Shown: in pieces, positions 40,331-52,200 of the stretch | How the letters are laid out: every line of letters begins with the position of its first letter | How positions within the stretch are numbered: the stretch's first letter is position 1 | NCBI GenBank assembly: GCA_947000775.1 | Contig: CAMQGK010000552.1 | Span: 976,501 to 1,040,500, forward strand | DNA: 64,000 nucleotides | From: Pterois miles | Lineage: Eukaryota; Chordata; Actinopteri; Perciformes; Scorpaenidae | Reading direction: 5' to 3' | Notes under the pieces: generated by a model | What the model saw: only the letters and a program-made list of their open reading frames with translations | Told to the model about the DNA's origin: nothing | Database searches by the model: none | Made by a program: the position numbers and the translations under genes

Positions 40331-41223
40331 GTTCAGTCACACGGAGAGGCGTGGAGAGACTCTCCAGCCTGCACGGTCACATCATTGGTTGACAAACAGT
40401 AATCAGATGCAAATTCCTAACCTCTGAATCAGCAGGGGCCAGCCCCCCATACAGACACCCCACACCCCCCGGGCAGGGGGCGTCTGTAAATGCAAGGGTG
40501 TGTGAATTATATAGAGGGCTGGGAGTGGTGTACCGAGAGAGGCTGCCCAAAGATGATCCACAGGCTCAGGCTGACTGCACATTTTTATCTCCCTACTGTC
40601 CTTCTCAGACGAGCCATTAACTTAAAACAGACATGTGCATGTCTACATTGTTGGTAAAAAAATGTATTAAATATAGGGCTGTCAAAGGTAACACAATAAC
40701 AAACATGATTTTTAGGTTGAAGTGGGCTCAAGTTTTAAAGCTAGAGTGAAAATACCACATGAAACCAAAAAATCCTTTGGTACCAACCATGTCTTACTAG
40801 CGCAAAACATATGTGAGGTAGAGTATCGATAGACAGAGTAGATATATGAATAAAAATGGGTTCTATAACAGTAATGACGCATGAATGCAAATTCGTTTTA
40901 ACGCCACTAGTTTCTTGAACATCTAATATCTAATATCTTGTTTTAATTCGTAAGGAATCCACTGGTAGAAACCGTGTCATATTAGCTTGAAGGAGGTTAA
41001 ATAACCGGCAAAGGGTCCCTTGACCTCTGACCTCAAGATATGTGAATGAAAATGGGTTCTGTGGGTACCCACCAGTCTCCCCTTCACAGACATGCCCACT
41101 TTATGATAATCACATGCAGTTTAAGGCAAGTCATAGTCAAGTCAGCACACTGACACACAGTTTGCCAATGCATATTTTTTTATGCTATATGCAGTACTTG
41201 TGAGGGTTTCTGGGCAATATTTA

Positions 41224-42008
41224 CCTCCGCCAAGGAGGTTATGTTTTTGCCGGTGTTTATCTGTGTGTTTGTCTGTGTTCAAGATAACTCAAAAACTTAT
41301 GGACGGATTTTGATGAAATTTTCAGGGTGTGTTGAAAATGTGAAAAGGAAGAACTGATTTAATTTTGGGGGTGATCCGGAAGAAATCCTGGATTCTGGAT
41401 CACTTTGAAATTTTCATTAACATTGGGGTAAATGGGACCCAAAAATTGTTTCTCAATATCTCTGGTAATTGTTGCCCAAAGCTCATGAAATTTGACTCAG
41501 GGATTTACAATGTGTACTTCTATCAAATCCCAAAGGCTGATCCAGATCTGATCCAGATGGCGGATTTTATAGCAATTTATATAAAACTAGAAAAGCACTT
41601 GGAGAGCGCAGACCTCCGCCAAGCACCATGGTTTTTTATATTACATTAAATCAGTTCTTCCTTTTCACATTTTCAACACACCCTGAAAATTTCATCAAAA
41701 TCCGTCCATAAGTTTTTGAGTTATCTTGAACACAGACAAACAGACAGATAAATGCCGGCAAAAACATAACCTCCTTGGCGGAGGTAACAAATGGGGGTAC
41801 TCTTACATTTTGGCCTACTGTTCATTTAATATTAGAGGTAGAGATTTCTAACAAGCAGCATCGTGTAGCTGAGACAATTCAGCATCTGAAGTATGTCAAC
41901 GAATTTGATCTAGCTTTTATACTTGAGGAGACAGATCCAGAAGAAACCGCCAGGGGGGAAACTATGGTGCTTGGCGGAGATCTGCGCTCCCAGAGTGCTT
42001 TCCTAGTT
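41224..42008 (+). mobile_element. MITE with ACCTCC...GGAGGT ends, copy 2, inserted in family X copy C
   Basis: It starts ACCTCCGCCAAGGAGGTTAT and ends CCCAGAGTGCTTTCCTAGT. The body matches copy 1 at 2794-3360 closely, including the stretch encoding the spurious FDSGIYNVYFYQIPK peptide. It is itself interrupted at 41587-41789. Confidence 0.88.
41587..41789 (-). mobile_element. internally deleted MITE copy nested in copy 2
   Basis: It begins ACTAGAAAAGCACTTGGAGA and ends CCTCCTTGGCGGAGGT, the same family ends in the opposite orientation, but most of the middle is missing. In copy 1 the host sequence reads continuously from TTTATATAAA into AATGGGGGTACTC, which marks the insertion point precisely. 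Confidence 0.88.
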
Positions 42009-42333
42009 GTCATTGTTTTGTGTTGCTAATTGATTTCTAATAATAAATATATGCATACATTTACAAAAAGCAACATATATGCCCATTCCTATGTTGATAA
42101 GAACATTCAATACTTGACAAATCTCCCTTTAAGGTACATTTTGAACAGATTTTTAAACAGTGTGATTAATTTGCAAGTAATCACAACTAACTACGGACAA
42201 TCATGCGATTAATTGCGATTAAATATTTGAATTGTTTTACAGCCCTGATAAAATATGGTTCTCAGCAAGTCACAGTATAAATCCGTGTAGTCACACAATT
42301 ATTAAAGGGATAAGAAAGAAAAAGTATCATTGA

Positions 42334-42553
42334 ACTATTTACTAGAGCTGAAGTTATTAGTTGATATACTTAAAACATTTTTTTTTTCTGAGCAAAATTA
42401 CCAAATTTTCTGTATTTCCAGTTTCTCAGTCAGACAAAAATAGGCATGCATTTTTCACTTTTTTTTCTAACACAGACCAAAGTATTAATCAGTTATCAAG
42501 AAACTGATCTACAGATTAACCAATTATGAAACTAGTCATTAGTTGCAGCCCTA
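42334..42553. mobile_element. short hAT-like MITE with TAGRGCTG ends
   Basis: The left end TAGAGCTGAAGTTATTAGTT and the reverse of the right end, TAGGGCTGCAACTAATGACT, form imperfect terminal inverted repeats about 220 bp apart. No coding sequence. Confidence 0.65.
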
Positions 42554-43026
42554 CGAGTTATGTTTTTTTATTATCTGACTTTTCTATAATCTTTTTTTCA
42601 TATTTTTTGTTCTCAAAGTAAGACAAATACATCAATTTTGAAATAGATTTTGGGCTATTTTGCTTCCAACCATCCACAATACATGTTTAGGTGTTTTTTT
42701 TTTTTACTTCTTTTACTACTTGCATCTGTAGATTTCTCCTAAATTCACCCAAGTTACCATTAAATAATGCCTCATTTGCATATTTAAATATAACATTTCA
42801 CAGTAACTTGTAAAACAAAAACTAAATGTCTCAATGTGAGTAATCAACTGGGGAAGTGTTGTGGTGATATCTTTTACCCTATTCATTTCGGGTATCTCCC
42901 CTTAACAAATACTTGATACTTTTACCCTTTTCAGCCTCAAATTATCACACTTTCTCTCAGTGCTGATTTTTGGTGACAGTCCCTTGGTGGAGGCTGGATG
43001 GGAAAGTTTGCTGTGAAAACTGCATA

Positions 43027-43470
43027 AAACTAGAAAAGCACTCGGAGAGCGCAGACCTCCGCCAAGCACCATAGTTTTTTATATAAATTACTATAAAATC
43101 CGCCATCTGGATCAGATCTGGATCAGATCTGGATCAGCCTTTGGGATTTGATAGAAGTACACATTGTAAATCCCTGAGTCAAATTTCATGAGCTTTGGGC
43201 AACAATTACCAGAGATATTGAGAAACAATTTTTTGGGTCCCATTTACCCCAATGTTAACGAAAATTTCAAAGTGATCCAGAATCCAGTACTTCTTCCGGA
43301 TCACCCCCAAAATTAAATGAGTTCTTCCTTTTCACATTTTCAACACACCCTGAAAATTTCATCAAAATCCGTCCATAAGTTTTTGAGTTATCTTGAACAC
43401 AGTCAAACAAACAAACAAACAAACAGACAGATTAACGCCGGCAAAAACAAACCTCCTTGGTGGAGGTAAT
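43027..43470 (-). mobile_element. MITE with ACCTCC...GGAGGT ends, copy 3
   Basis: It begins ACTAGAAAAGCACTCGGAGA and ends CCTCCTTGGTGGAGGT. The body is the reverse complement of copies 1 and 2 and has an extra GATCTGGATCA tandem triplication near 43107-43140. Confidence 0.88.
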
Positions 43471-45381
43471 AAACTTTAAAGTGAAGCACAACTCAGTTAT
43501 TTCATTAAACCAGCCTTTGATATTATTGATTTATAGAGTTATGCTTAATTTTATTTTATATGCAGTAGATAATTGATCATTCATTTCACAAAACTTGACT
43601 CATTTTGAAAATGTGAAGCTGGTGATTAAGCTGAGGGAAACTCATCATAACCAACTTTTTACTTGTGGAGCTCTGCTAACATGAATGATAGATTATTAAT
43701 AATAAACATGAGAAAGATGATATTACCACACTGATGGAAACTGCTGCTCTTATTTACACAAATATAAATTAAATATACATAAAAATCTCTCTCTGTCACT
43801 GTCTGGTACTGATGTTTTATCAAAATGAAACCATTCAAACCTGCATTATTATTTTAAAAATGCATTCAGCACATTTTAATATATTGCATTTTGAAAATTA
43901 ACTGTTGAAGGACCCTCAAGAGCAGGAGATAAATGTTAATAATGTCTGTAATCCAACATAATTCAAAACTATACACTCAATGAACCTTTTTCCATCTTAA
44001 TCAAGGTAAAATTGTGTATATACATACAGTAAATGTGAAACACAAGAACTAATTACATATTTTATAGAAGAAAAATGATAAAGTACAGTGTAAACAACAG
44101 AATGGTCCATTCACATAGACCAAACCATGTGGTAAAAACGACACATTTTGAAAAGACAATAAAATAAACTGCTGGAAATGGTCGTTTCTGTCGTCATCCC
44201 ACGGTTGCTGACAGCTTCCTGAAGTCACTGGACATGTCATCTATTTCCAAATCTGATTTTACAGTTGGAGTGCTGACTGGTACGTGGCTGGTTGCAGCTG
44301 TTTACTAAAATAAAAAGCTTGAGATATTTAAAACAGAAAAATGATCCTCCTCTCCCGCAATCAGATGAAACGGGATCCAGAAGAAAAGTGTGTTGCCCTG
44401 ACACAGTGAGAGATTAAAATTAATATTAAACGGGCCCCATATTCTCTCTGTGGCCACGTATGATTTCACACTTGATATTAACATAATCAAACATTGGCTG
44501 ATGAATTACGGTCAGGGAGTGGAAAACACAGGAAATGACCTGCTGTTTTATACAGGATGTAATGTTAAGCATCAAAAAAAAAAAAAAAAAGAAAGAAAAT
44601 TAGATTAATTAATTAAATTAGATTAAAAACATTTAAGAGAACACAACCAAGTGCAAAACTGAAATGTGTTTTCAGAAATAATCACGAATCCAAAAGATAA
44701 AACTTTAATAATTTCACGTATTATTAACAGCATTTGTGCTACCTGATGTTTATTTCTTTATTACTTCTTGATCTTATTATACTTACTGTACATAAACAGA
44801 AAACATATCATTTTGAGGTTATAAGTGCTGAAAACTTCCTCCACCACTGGTAATGGCCTGTATTTCTCTGTAGTAGTAGGCCATCTAGTGGAAGGAGTGA
44901 TGCCACTGTACCACAGCAGGTCTACAATATAACTTATTTTAAATAGTCTGAGAGGATCACAAGTTAATATTCACTCAACAATCCTCCTAAAAATAAAAGA
45001 CCCAGTTATCCTTTAATCAAATAATATGAGATTCCTGGTACCTCTAGTTCATATTTTGTATAGCGGTTATAACTTGATTGCGTATCTTCTAACAAAACTG
45101 GTGAAATTACAGTGGATAGAAAAAACTACTACGTAACAAGAGTTTGAATGTGATTGGTTAATTCTGAACACAGCCACATCCCAAGTTATGAGAGGGAGTG
45201 CACACTTATGCAACCACATTATTATTATTATTATTTTTACTTTGTTTTTCAATTGAATCGTACGGGCTATAGGTCACATTAAAGGTGGAAAATGTCCTGA
45301 AATGATTTATCATGGTCTCATTTTTTGCATCACAACAACCTGGTGTTTAAACAGTGGTATGGAGACTTTTTCTATCCACTC

Positions 45382-45736
45382 CATCCATCGTCAACCGCTT
45401 GTCCCGTTAGGGGTCGCAGGGAGGCTGGAGCCGATCCCAGCTGGCATTGGGCGAAGGCGGGCTTCACCCTGGACAGGTCGCCAGTCCATCTCAGGGCACA
45501 TAGAGACAGACAACCATTCACGCTCACATGCACACCTACGGGCAATTTAGAGTCATCAATTAACCTAAACAGCATGTCTTTGGACTGTGGGAGGAAGCCG
45601 GAGTACCCGGAGAGAACCCACGCTTACACAGGGAGAACATGCAAACTCCACACAGAAGAGCCCCAAGCCGGAATCAAACCTGCGACCCTCTTGCTGTGAG
45701 GCGAAAGTGCTAACCACTGCACCACCGTGCAGCCCC
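45382..45736 (-). mobile_element. tRNA-derived SINE with (GATG)n tail, copy 1
   Basis: In reverse the element begins GGGCTGCACGGTGGTGCAGT GGTTAGCAC (box A-like) and has GCAGGTTTGATTCC (box B-like). The body includes the widespread CATGTCTTTGGACTGTGGGA block, and the tail is GATGGATGG. Exact 10-11-bp duplications, TCTATCCACT(C), flank it at 45371-45381 and 45737-45747, as expected of LINE-mediated retroposition. Confidence 0.88.
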
Positions 45737-47253
45737 TCTATCCACTCTACATGTTTTATAATCTAATATGTCAGTTTCAGTCTTAAAGGGTAAATGGTCA
45801 TAAAACAGAGATAAAAATAAGGTTTTCGTTAAAGCATCCTGTTGGAGATCTAAATGGATTATGACAAAACTTTTATGGTTTCATGTTTCTAAACTTGCTT
45901 GAAAACCATCAGTCTGCAGAAGACCATGCTGCATATCAACATGATACTGTATATACGGTCATGTGCACAAGTGCCTAACATGCATGTGCGACTCATGCAC
46001 TGTACAAAAATTAATAATATGAGCAAAAGGAAATGTGGTCACAAGGCAGCCTCAGTAATTTAACATTTGAATGACAGCGAGTGATGGAAAGGTACTAAGT
46101 ACATTTACTACAATACAATCACATTAATCCAGTAATAATTTAAACTATTTAATTGTAGAACACCTTTACTTTTGAAAAGTTTAGTCCACTTTGTTGCCAG
46201 GACTTAATAGCTTTTAGCATTTTGAAGTAAAAAAATACACAATGAAATGAGAAGTATCTTAAATCCTTTAATAGATGCAGTGATAATTATAAATAGGTAC
46301 TGTAGCACATTACACATATCATTAAATACACAGAGATGTTTTTGTCTAGTATATAAAGCTTTCACACTATTTTAGGCTTGGCACAGGTCAATCATCTGAG
46401 TTCATTTTCTACAGCACAACTACATCTACATGTATTTAAAAAGTTGGCAGCGCCCCGCGGCGGTGTCGTCGTCGTCCGCAGCGTTACGGTGAACATGATC
46501 AAAGCTAGTTCATCTCAAAGAGAGTATACAGTACAGAGAAAATGACACCATGTGAGATAAACTACGCCACATTCAGAGTGAGAACTTGAGAGCCTGAGAA
46601 ATTTGATTTCCACGCAAACAAACACACAAACTTTGGTTGTTGACAAAATGCACCAACAGGTCAAGTTCTGTTACACTGCTGACAGCAGCATAAAAAGAAG
46701 ATCGGGGATAAGACTTTTTTTTTTGTTTCCAAAATCCAGTCAAGTACAAATGTAGAAATATATGTACAGACAAAAAAGACATAGCAACTTGTATTCATAA
46801 GGCAGAAGTGCTGTTTCCGGGTTTTAAATGTTAATACTGAGAAAAAACTAAAGTCAAAACGCAGATTTTTACCATCAAAACACCTTAATGTGGTTATTTT
46901 TCTTACACATCTACTGCACATACAGTATACCTTCAAACCATACTACATGTTAAAAAAAAAGGCTTTAAATGTTAACTGTGTGTAAACTGAGTGACCGCTG
47001 TGCGTGTAGCAAGAAATCCATGAATAAACCTAAAAGTAGAGGAATAATAGCAGTTTTTAACTGTATTATAGTTCCTCATCTTGTCTTTGATTATTGACCA
47101 TGGCTGAAGTAACATTAACACCTCGTCTACACCGGCGTACAGTCAAAGCAGCAGTCTGTGTCCACACAGCGCTGCCAGAGAATCGTATACTTTAGCTTCT
47201 TAGTGGGAAAAAAACAGACATACAGACAGTTTGGTTAAATGTAAGCGCATCCC

Positions 47254-47286
47254 TCAGATGATGCCGGCGTCGACGAGGTGATGAGA
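47254..47286 (-). CDS. weak candidate terminal coding exon of an unidentified minus-strand transcript
   Basis: The minus strand reads a plausible acceptor (CTCTGCTGGTTTTGTGCAG), then a ten-codon frame ending LVDAGII and TGA. About 1 kb of sequence follows that looks like 3'UTR, with an ATTAAA at about 46267-46272. No upstream coding exon was identified. It could be a chance frame, a 3'UTR segment of r3hdm4, or an alternative last exon. Confidence 0.15.
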   Translation of the reverse strand, partial: SHHLVDAGII

Positions 47287-47978
47287 CTGCACAAAACCAG
47301 CAGAGAAACATACACAGAGAGAAAAATCCCAAGAAACTGTACCTTAAGAGGAAAATTTCCTCTCACACATAATAGAGATAATTAATTCCCAAGCATACCA
47401 GAAGCTGTTATTTCACACCCTTGACGAAATTTTTTTTATTTTTTTTTTTTTTTACCTACGATGATGAGATGTGTCTGTGCATACGATGAAGAGAGATTAT
47501 TAATATTCATGCTTCACACCTCACCGCTCCAATTACACAAATCATTCAGGCAGCGATGTATTTCCTGATGCATTCCTCCGTCTTAGCACCTTAATCGTTA
47601 GCAACTCGGAGCTGCACGTCTGAAACTTTATACACACGGGTTTAGAGTCAATTTTACATTCTTTCTTTTAATTGTCATTATTTACTGCTGTGAATAAAGC
47701 TTGTAAATTTACCTTTCACCAATCAGTGGGAATAATACCATTAGCATGGATCATAATGAAGCAATGTTGAGGAGGAGAAATTACATGATGTATTTATTCA
47801 TAAAACTAACTTCTGTTGACATATAATGATATCAGTTTGTGAAATCATCACCTGACTGTTACCTGTAGGATGCAAGTGTGAGAAGATTTCATTGCAAACA
47901 CTCGCTTCCTATTTTTGCCATTGAAAAGTCATATTTGATGTGGTTTGAACTGCATGATTTGTGAAATTATATAATTAG

Positions 47979-48312
47979 AAGGGCTGCAACTAAAGCTTAT
48001 TTTCATTTCTGATTAATATGCAGAATATTTCCTCAGTTAATTGATTAGTTGTTTGTCTATAAAATGTCCGAAAATGGTCAAGTCCAAGCCCAAGATGACG
48101 TCCTCATATATCTTGTTTTGTCCGCAACTCAAAGATATTCAGTTTACTGTCAGAGGAGTAAAGAAACCAGAAAATATTCACATTTATGAAGCTGGAATCA
48201 GAGTATTTGGACTTTTTTTCTTAAAAATTACTCAAATCGATTTAATCGATTATCAAAATAGATGGCAATTCATTTAATAGTTGACAACTAATCAATTAAT
48301 TCTTGCAACTCT
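47979..48312 (+). mobile_element. hAT-like MITE with GGGCTGCAACTAA ends, copy 1
   Basis: It starts AGAAGGGCTGCAACTAAAGC and ends TCTTGCAACTC. The interior (CCCAAGATGACGTCCTCATA, ATTCAGTTTACTGTCAGAGG) is a well-known teleost short element. A 78-codon open frame across it is a by-product of the repeat. A second copy lies inverted at 53206-53567. Confidence 0.85.
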
Positions 48313-48601
48313 TGTTATTTGCACCACGAAAAGGGGCAGCATGAATATACTGGTCATTAACCTGTTCCTTTAATTTATAGCTCACACATGAATTCTGACA
48401 TAATGTTATCACAGTGCTCATGATAATTGTTTCAATGTGTTTGTTTTAATAATATTAAATGCAATTTGTTTGTATCATTAATTCATCACTGTGAATTCTA
48501 CATCACAAATCAGGTCGTGAGATTATTGCATTCTTAAATTTAAGAATAAATAATCCCCATGATATCAATATGTTACTGAGGATATTTAAAACTTGGGAAA
48601 G

Positions 48602-48607
48602 TTTATT
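48602..48607 (-). promoter_or_regulatory. r3hdm4: possible r3hdm4 polyadenylation signal
   Basis: The minus strand reads AATAAA here, about 490 bases beyond the r3hdm4 stop codon. It is the nearest canonical hexamer I noticed downstream of the stop. Usage is unverified, and a longer 3'UTR reaching about 46.25 kb is an alternative. Confidence 0.3.
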
Positions 48608-49096
48608 TTATACCCAGTGCAGCATGGAAACTGTGGTGCTGTATTTAACTTGAAAAACAGCTCTGCTATTCTTAGATCTTTACCAGTGGAGCAGAAAATG
48701 TCAGATTTGGCCTGAGGATGGTGCAAGTGGTCATTTAAATCAAAAGGGTTACACTATTCTTTGTCAACCTCATGTACTTAGCTTAGCGGTGCTTTGAACT
48801 GAATGCTAACCACTAACATGCCTACATTTAGCATGCTTACATGCCAACATGCTAATGTTTAACATGTAACATTTAGTATGTATCCCCCTGTTTATGACGT
48901 CTTTATGGATAAAATGAATGGAAAATTTCCTACAGAAACCAGACACCTATCAGAGAAAAAGCCTTTTTTTTTTTCTTTTTTAGATTTGCTTTCTGAGCAT
49001 GGCGGACATTATTACCCAGACAACACATACAGACTCATCCACATCTCTCGGAGCTCCGGCCTGCAGCACAGCTGTGGAGGAAACGTGGTCCTGATC

Positions 49097-49200
49097 TCAG
49101 CTCATCTGCTCCAAGTAGGCCGACAGCAGAAGCCGAGGAGGCAGAAACTCTTCCTGTTTGTTCACCACTTCGGTCTGACGCAACCCGTTGTAGTCGCTGC
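49097..49200 (-). CDS. r3hdm4: r3hdm4 coding exon 8 (C terminus)
   Basis: It starts after CTTCAG (using this AG keeps frame and gives SSDYNGLRQTEVV) and ends EFLPPRLLLSAYLEQMS with TGA at 49097-49099. It completes the R3H-domain region and the conserved tail. Confidence 0.92.
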
Positions 49201-52200
49201 CTGAAGGTCCAACCAACAAACACACTTTGATCACTCTCATGTGACTGGAAAACATTATCAAGCTGTGGCCAGGCAGTGTAAATAGGATCTAAACAAAGGA
49301 GTAGCTACACTTTCTACAGAAATAGCTTGCTCAAAAGCTTTAATGCAATGTTTGTGTGCTATGGTTATGTCTATAAGCTGAAGATGGTCGATGTCTCTAC
49401 CAATATTTTTTTCCCCCAAATTTCACCTTTCATATACTACAATGTATGTTCACAGTTTTCCTCAGGATTTTGTTGTCAACAGTTCAAAATAATATACTAC
49501 AGATATTCAACTGTAGGTAAATTTTACTGTCTTAAATGAAGAATTAATTCAATACGTCAATGAACAAAAAATGTATTTAAAGGTACAGTGTGTAGGATTT
49601 GGTGGCATCTAGTAGTCAGCTGAGAACCCGCCGCTCACTCCTCCCTTTCCAAGACAGCGGTGTGCCAACCTCACCATAATAACACTACTTTAGGAGCAAT
49701 GGAAGTCAGACGGCGGCTGGCAGTAACATGGTTTTGCAGTCTGCGGCTCACGTTACTGCAGTTTCACAAGCGTGTTATACGGTGGCCTTCAGGTAATGTA
49801 AAAAATGTGAAAGTCTTTCTCTAAAGTCAGTGTTTTGTTTGTGCGTTCTGGGCTACTGTAGAAACTACTGCAGAAACATTGGGGCGGCAGTAGCTCAGTC
49901 TGTAGGGAGTTGGCTTGGGAACCGGAGGGTCACCGGTTCAAGTCCCGATATGGACCAAAACATGAGCGTGAACTGGTAGCTGAAGACGTGCCAGTTTACC
50001 TCTTGGGCACTGCCGAGGTGCCCCTGAGCAAGGCACCAAACCCCCAACTGCTCGGGGCGCTTGTCAGGGGCCCCCCCCCACTCTGACACTCTCCATTGTT
50101 GCAAATTTGTGCATGTGTGTGTTTCGGGTCTGCATGTACCGTGTATAAGTTAACAAAGGACCTGCTCCCAGTGTAGAAATAGGAGCAGTCTGTTCTTAGG
50201 CAGGAGAGTATTGTTGGGTACATCTCACATCCTCAACTCAAGTGTGAGCTCTTACCGTCTGGCAGACGATACAGAGTCCCCAAATGCAAACTGAACGGTT
50301 TCAAAAACTCGCCCGTTTTGATTAAAATTTCAAATTTCAAATAATGTTTCTTGAGGCTGCAGGGTTGTGCAATAACATCATGGTGTTTTTATTCTTGTCT
50401 TTATCTTATATATTTTATATACTGTAGATCTTGTGCAATATGGCTAATGTGCAATATACTGTTTGTTGTTTGTGGTTTACACATGTTTACATGTGGACTG
50501 TGTCTTTTTTCATGTCCTATTGTGGAGTCCAAGACAAATTTCCCTAAGGGGCCCGTAAAGTGTATCGTATATGAAGGGCTCATTCTAAGCTCACGAAAAC
50601 ACAACGAATATTAGTTTCAGGTGATTATGCACCAATGAAAACATAGTTATGAATATTATATTCCATTTCTGCTATCAGATCCCTGAAATGTTACACACTG
50701 CTCCTTTAAGAGCACAATCAGCAATGCACAGATGGAAAAACACTCAAACAACAACATTCTCCATCACGTTTAACATGTAAAAGTGCTGACTAGTTTCAGT
50801 AGGTATCCTATATGTCTGATATGTGTTTCCACTCACTTGCAGAGACGAGGTCCATAAACTGGCAGACGGCATGAAGCAGCAGTCTCTCAAAGCTGATTCA
50901 CAAACACAAACAACAGAGAAATGACTTTCCTCTCCTCAGTCTCCTCTAACCACTAATAGAAACCATCAACCGGTTTCACAGCATAGATCAATAAAGTCAG
51001 TCTGCATGTCTGTTTAAAGACAATTTGCCGGTTTTTTAACATCCTGTTTTTGTTGGTTGTCGTGTTGTATTTCCTGTTGTTGCAATGGCTCCACTTCTTT
51101 GTGTGGATCATAGAGATTTCATGTAATCTAATATAAACTGGTTTTCCAGGTGAAACATAATCAGGATCCATCAGCTGGAGCTTTCAGCCCGAATGTTTGC
51201 AGGTGTTAAGGACAGCAAAGTGTGTTAAAACAACACCAGGGGGTTGCCTTGTTGTTTCGGGTACCAGTGAGACAGGAAATACCATCCAGGAAGCTGAATT
51301 TAAGTAAGGCTGCATTCACAACATACCAAGAGTCATTGTGATTCACCTCAGAGTTGTGGGTGGTATAGGGGAGTCACTTTAATCACCCATTATACAATTA
51401 ATGCCAATTAATGTCTTTTGTTCCCTCATGGTTGAGCTTCCTACTGCAGCTAACAGAGATGACAGGGTTAGCCACTAAAAGTCTCTCTTTTAGTTTATAG
51501 GTGCATAACGTCTCCCAAAGACCTGCAATCAGGCATATAAACATTTCATAACTGATATTACTGACTATGGCAGGCATGACAAAATATTAAAAACTAGACC
51601 AGAAAAAGAGAGAGAATACAGGTTAGGGCAAGCCCTGAAGATGACACTAAGCCCATTTATTAAAGGCTTTTTATTTCTTTCAAAGCAGTGTGCCTTGGTA
51701 CTTTTTGGTTCTGACTTATTGATCAGAAAGCTCCAACCTCTTTTTTTTGGTCTCATGATACCTGCATTTGTCAAGTAGCACACCTCAGCCAATCTTTTTG
51801 CATTTGTTCTCTCTATAGAAAATATTCAAGACTTCTGTTTATTAATTTTATTACCTTTTTGAAACTTAAATACCCGCAGACACGCTGAATATAGAAAAAG
51901 GATTTCTACCTGCTGGCGAGGTTGGTTGTGTAAACTGAGTGAGGCTGAGCGATGAAGAACCTCAGAAGGTTTTCCTCAAGTACTTCCAGAGTTCCCTGCG
52001 AGGAGAAAAATAAAATAGTTTTGATCTGCACCACAATCATGTGTCAGGTAGGGTGTGTGCTCGGCCAAATACTGAACTTCCTTGCTGAGTCGTGGTTGTA
52101 GTTAAACCTGTTCGCAAACATCTGGAATAGCATGTCACTGTTTTCTACAGAGCCAAAAATAGCCAATGACGTACAGGTCAACTATGAGAAGGAAAAAAAC

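Larger units (their letters stand above)
40674..42247 (+). mobile_element. family X hAT-like element, copy C, split by nested MITEs
   Basis: It begins TAGGGCTGTCAAAGGTAACA and ends TGTTTTACAGCCCTG. It is flanked by ATTAAATA (40666-40673) and ATAAAATA (42248-42255), an 8-bp target duplication with one mismatch. Family blocks resume after an insertion: the sequence GGGCAATATT breaks at about 41223 and continues TGTCATTGTTTTGTGTTGCT at about 42007, just as uninterrupted copy B reads through. The 8-bp duplication supports hAT. Confidence 0.85.
40331..47253. other. arid3a-r3hdm4 intergenic region
   Basis: No gene was recognised between the arid3a promoter and the candidate terminal exon at 47254. 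The stretch holds a nested transposon cluster (40674-42247), two further MITEs (42334-42553 and 43027-43470) and a SINE (45382-45736). The intervals 43480-45370 and 45750-46240 show nothing I can name. The 46.25-47.25 kb segment may be 3'UTR of a minus-strand transcript. Confidence 0.5.
49577..50709. mobile_element. MITE with TTAAAGG(T/A)RCAGTGTGTA ends, interrupted
   Basis: The left end TTAAAGGTACAGTGTGTAGG and the inverted right end TTAAAGGAGCAGTGTGTAAC match a common fish short element. Its halves are separated by a SINE (49881-50150) and a LINE fragment (50200-50545). It lies in r3hdm4 intron 7. Confidence 0.85.
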
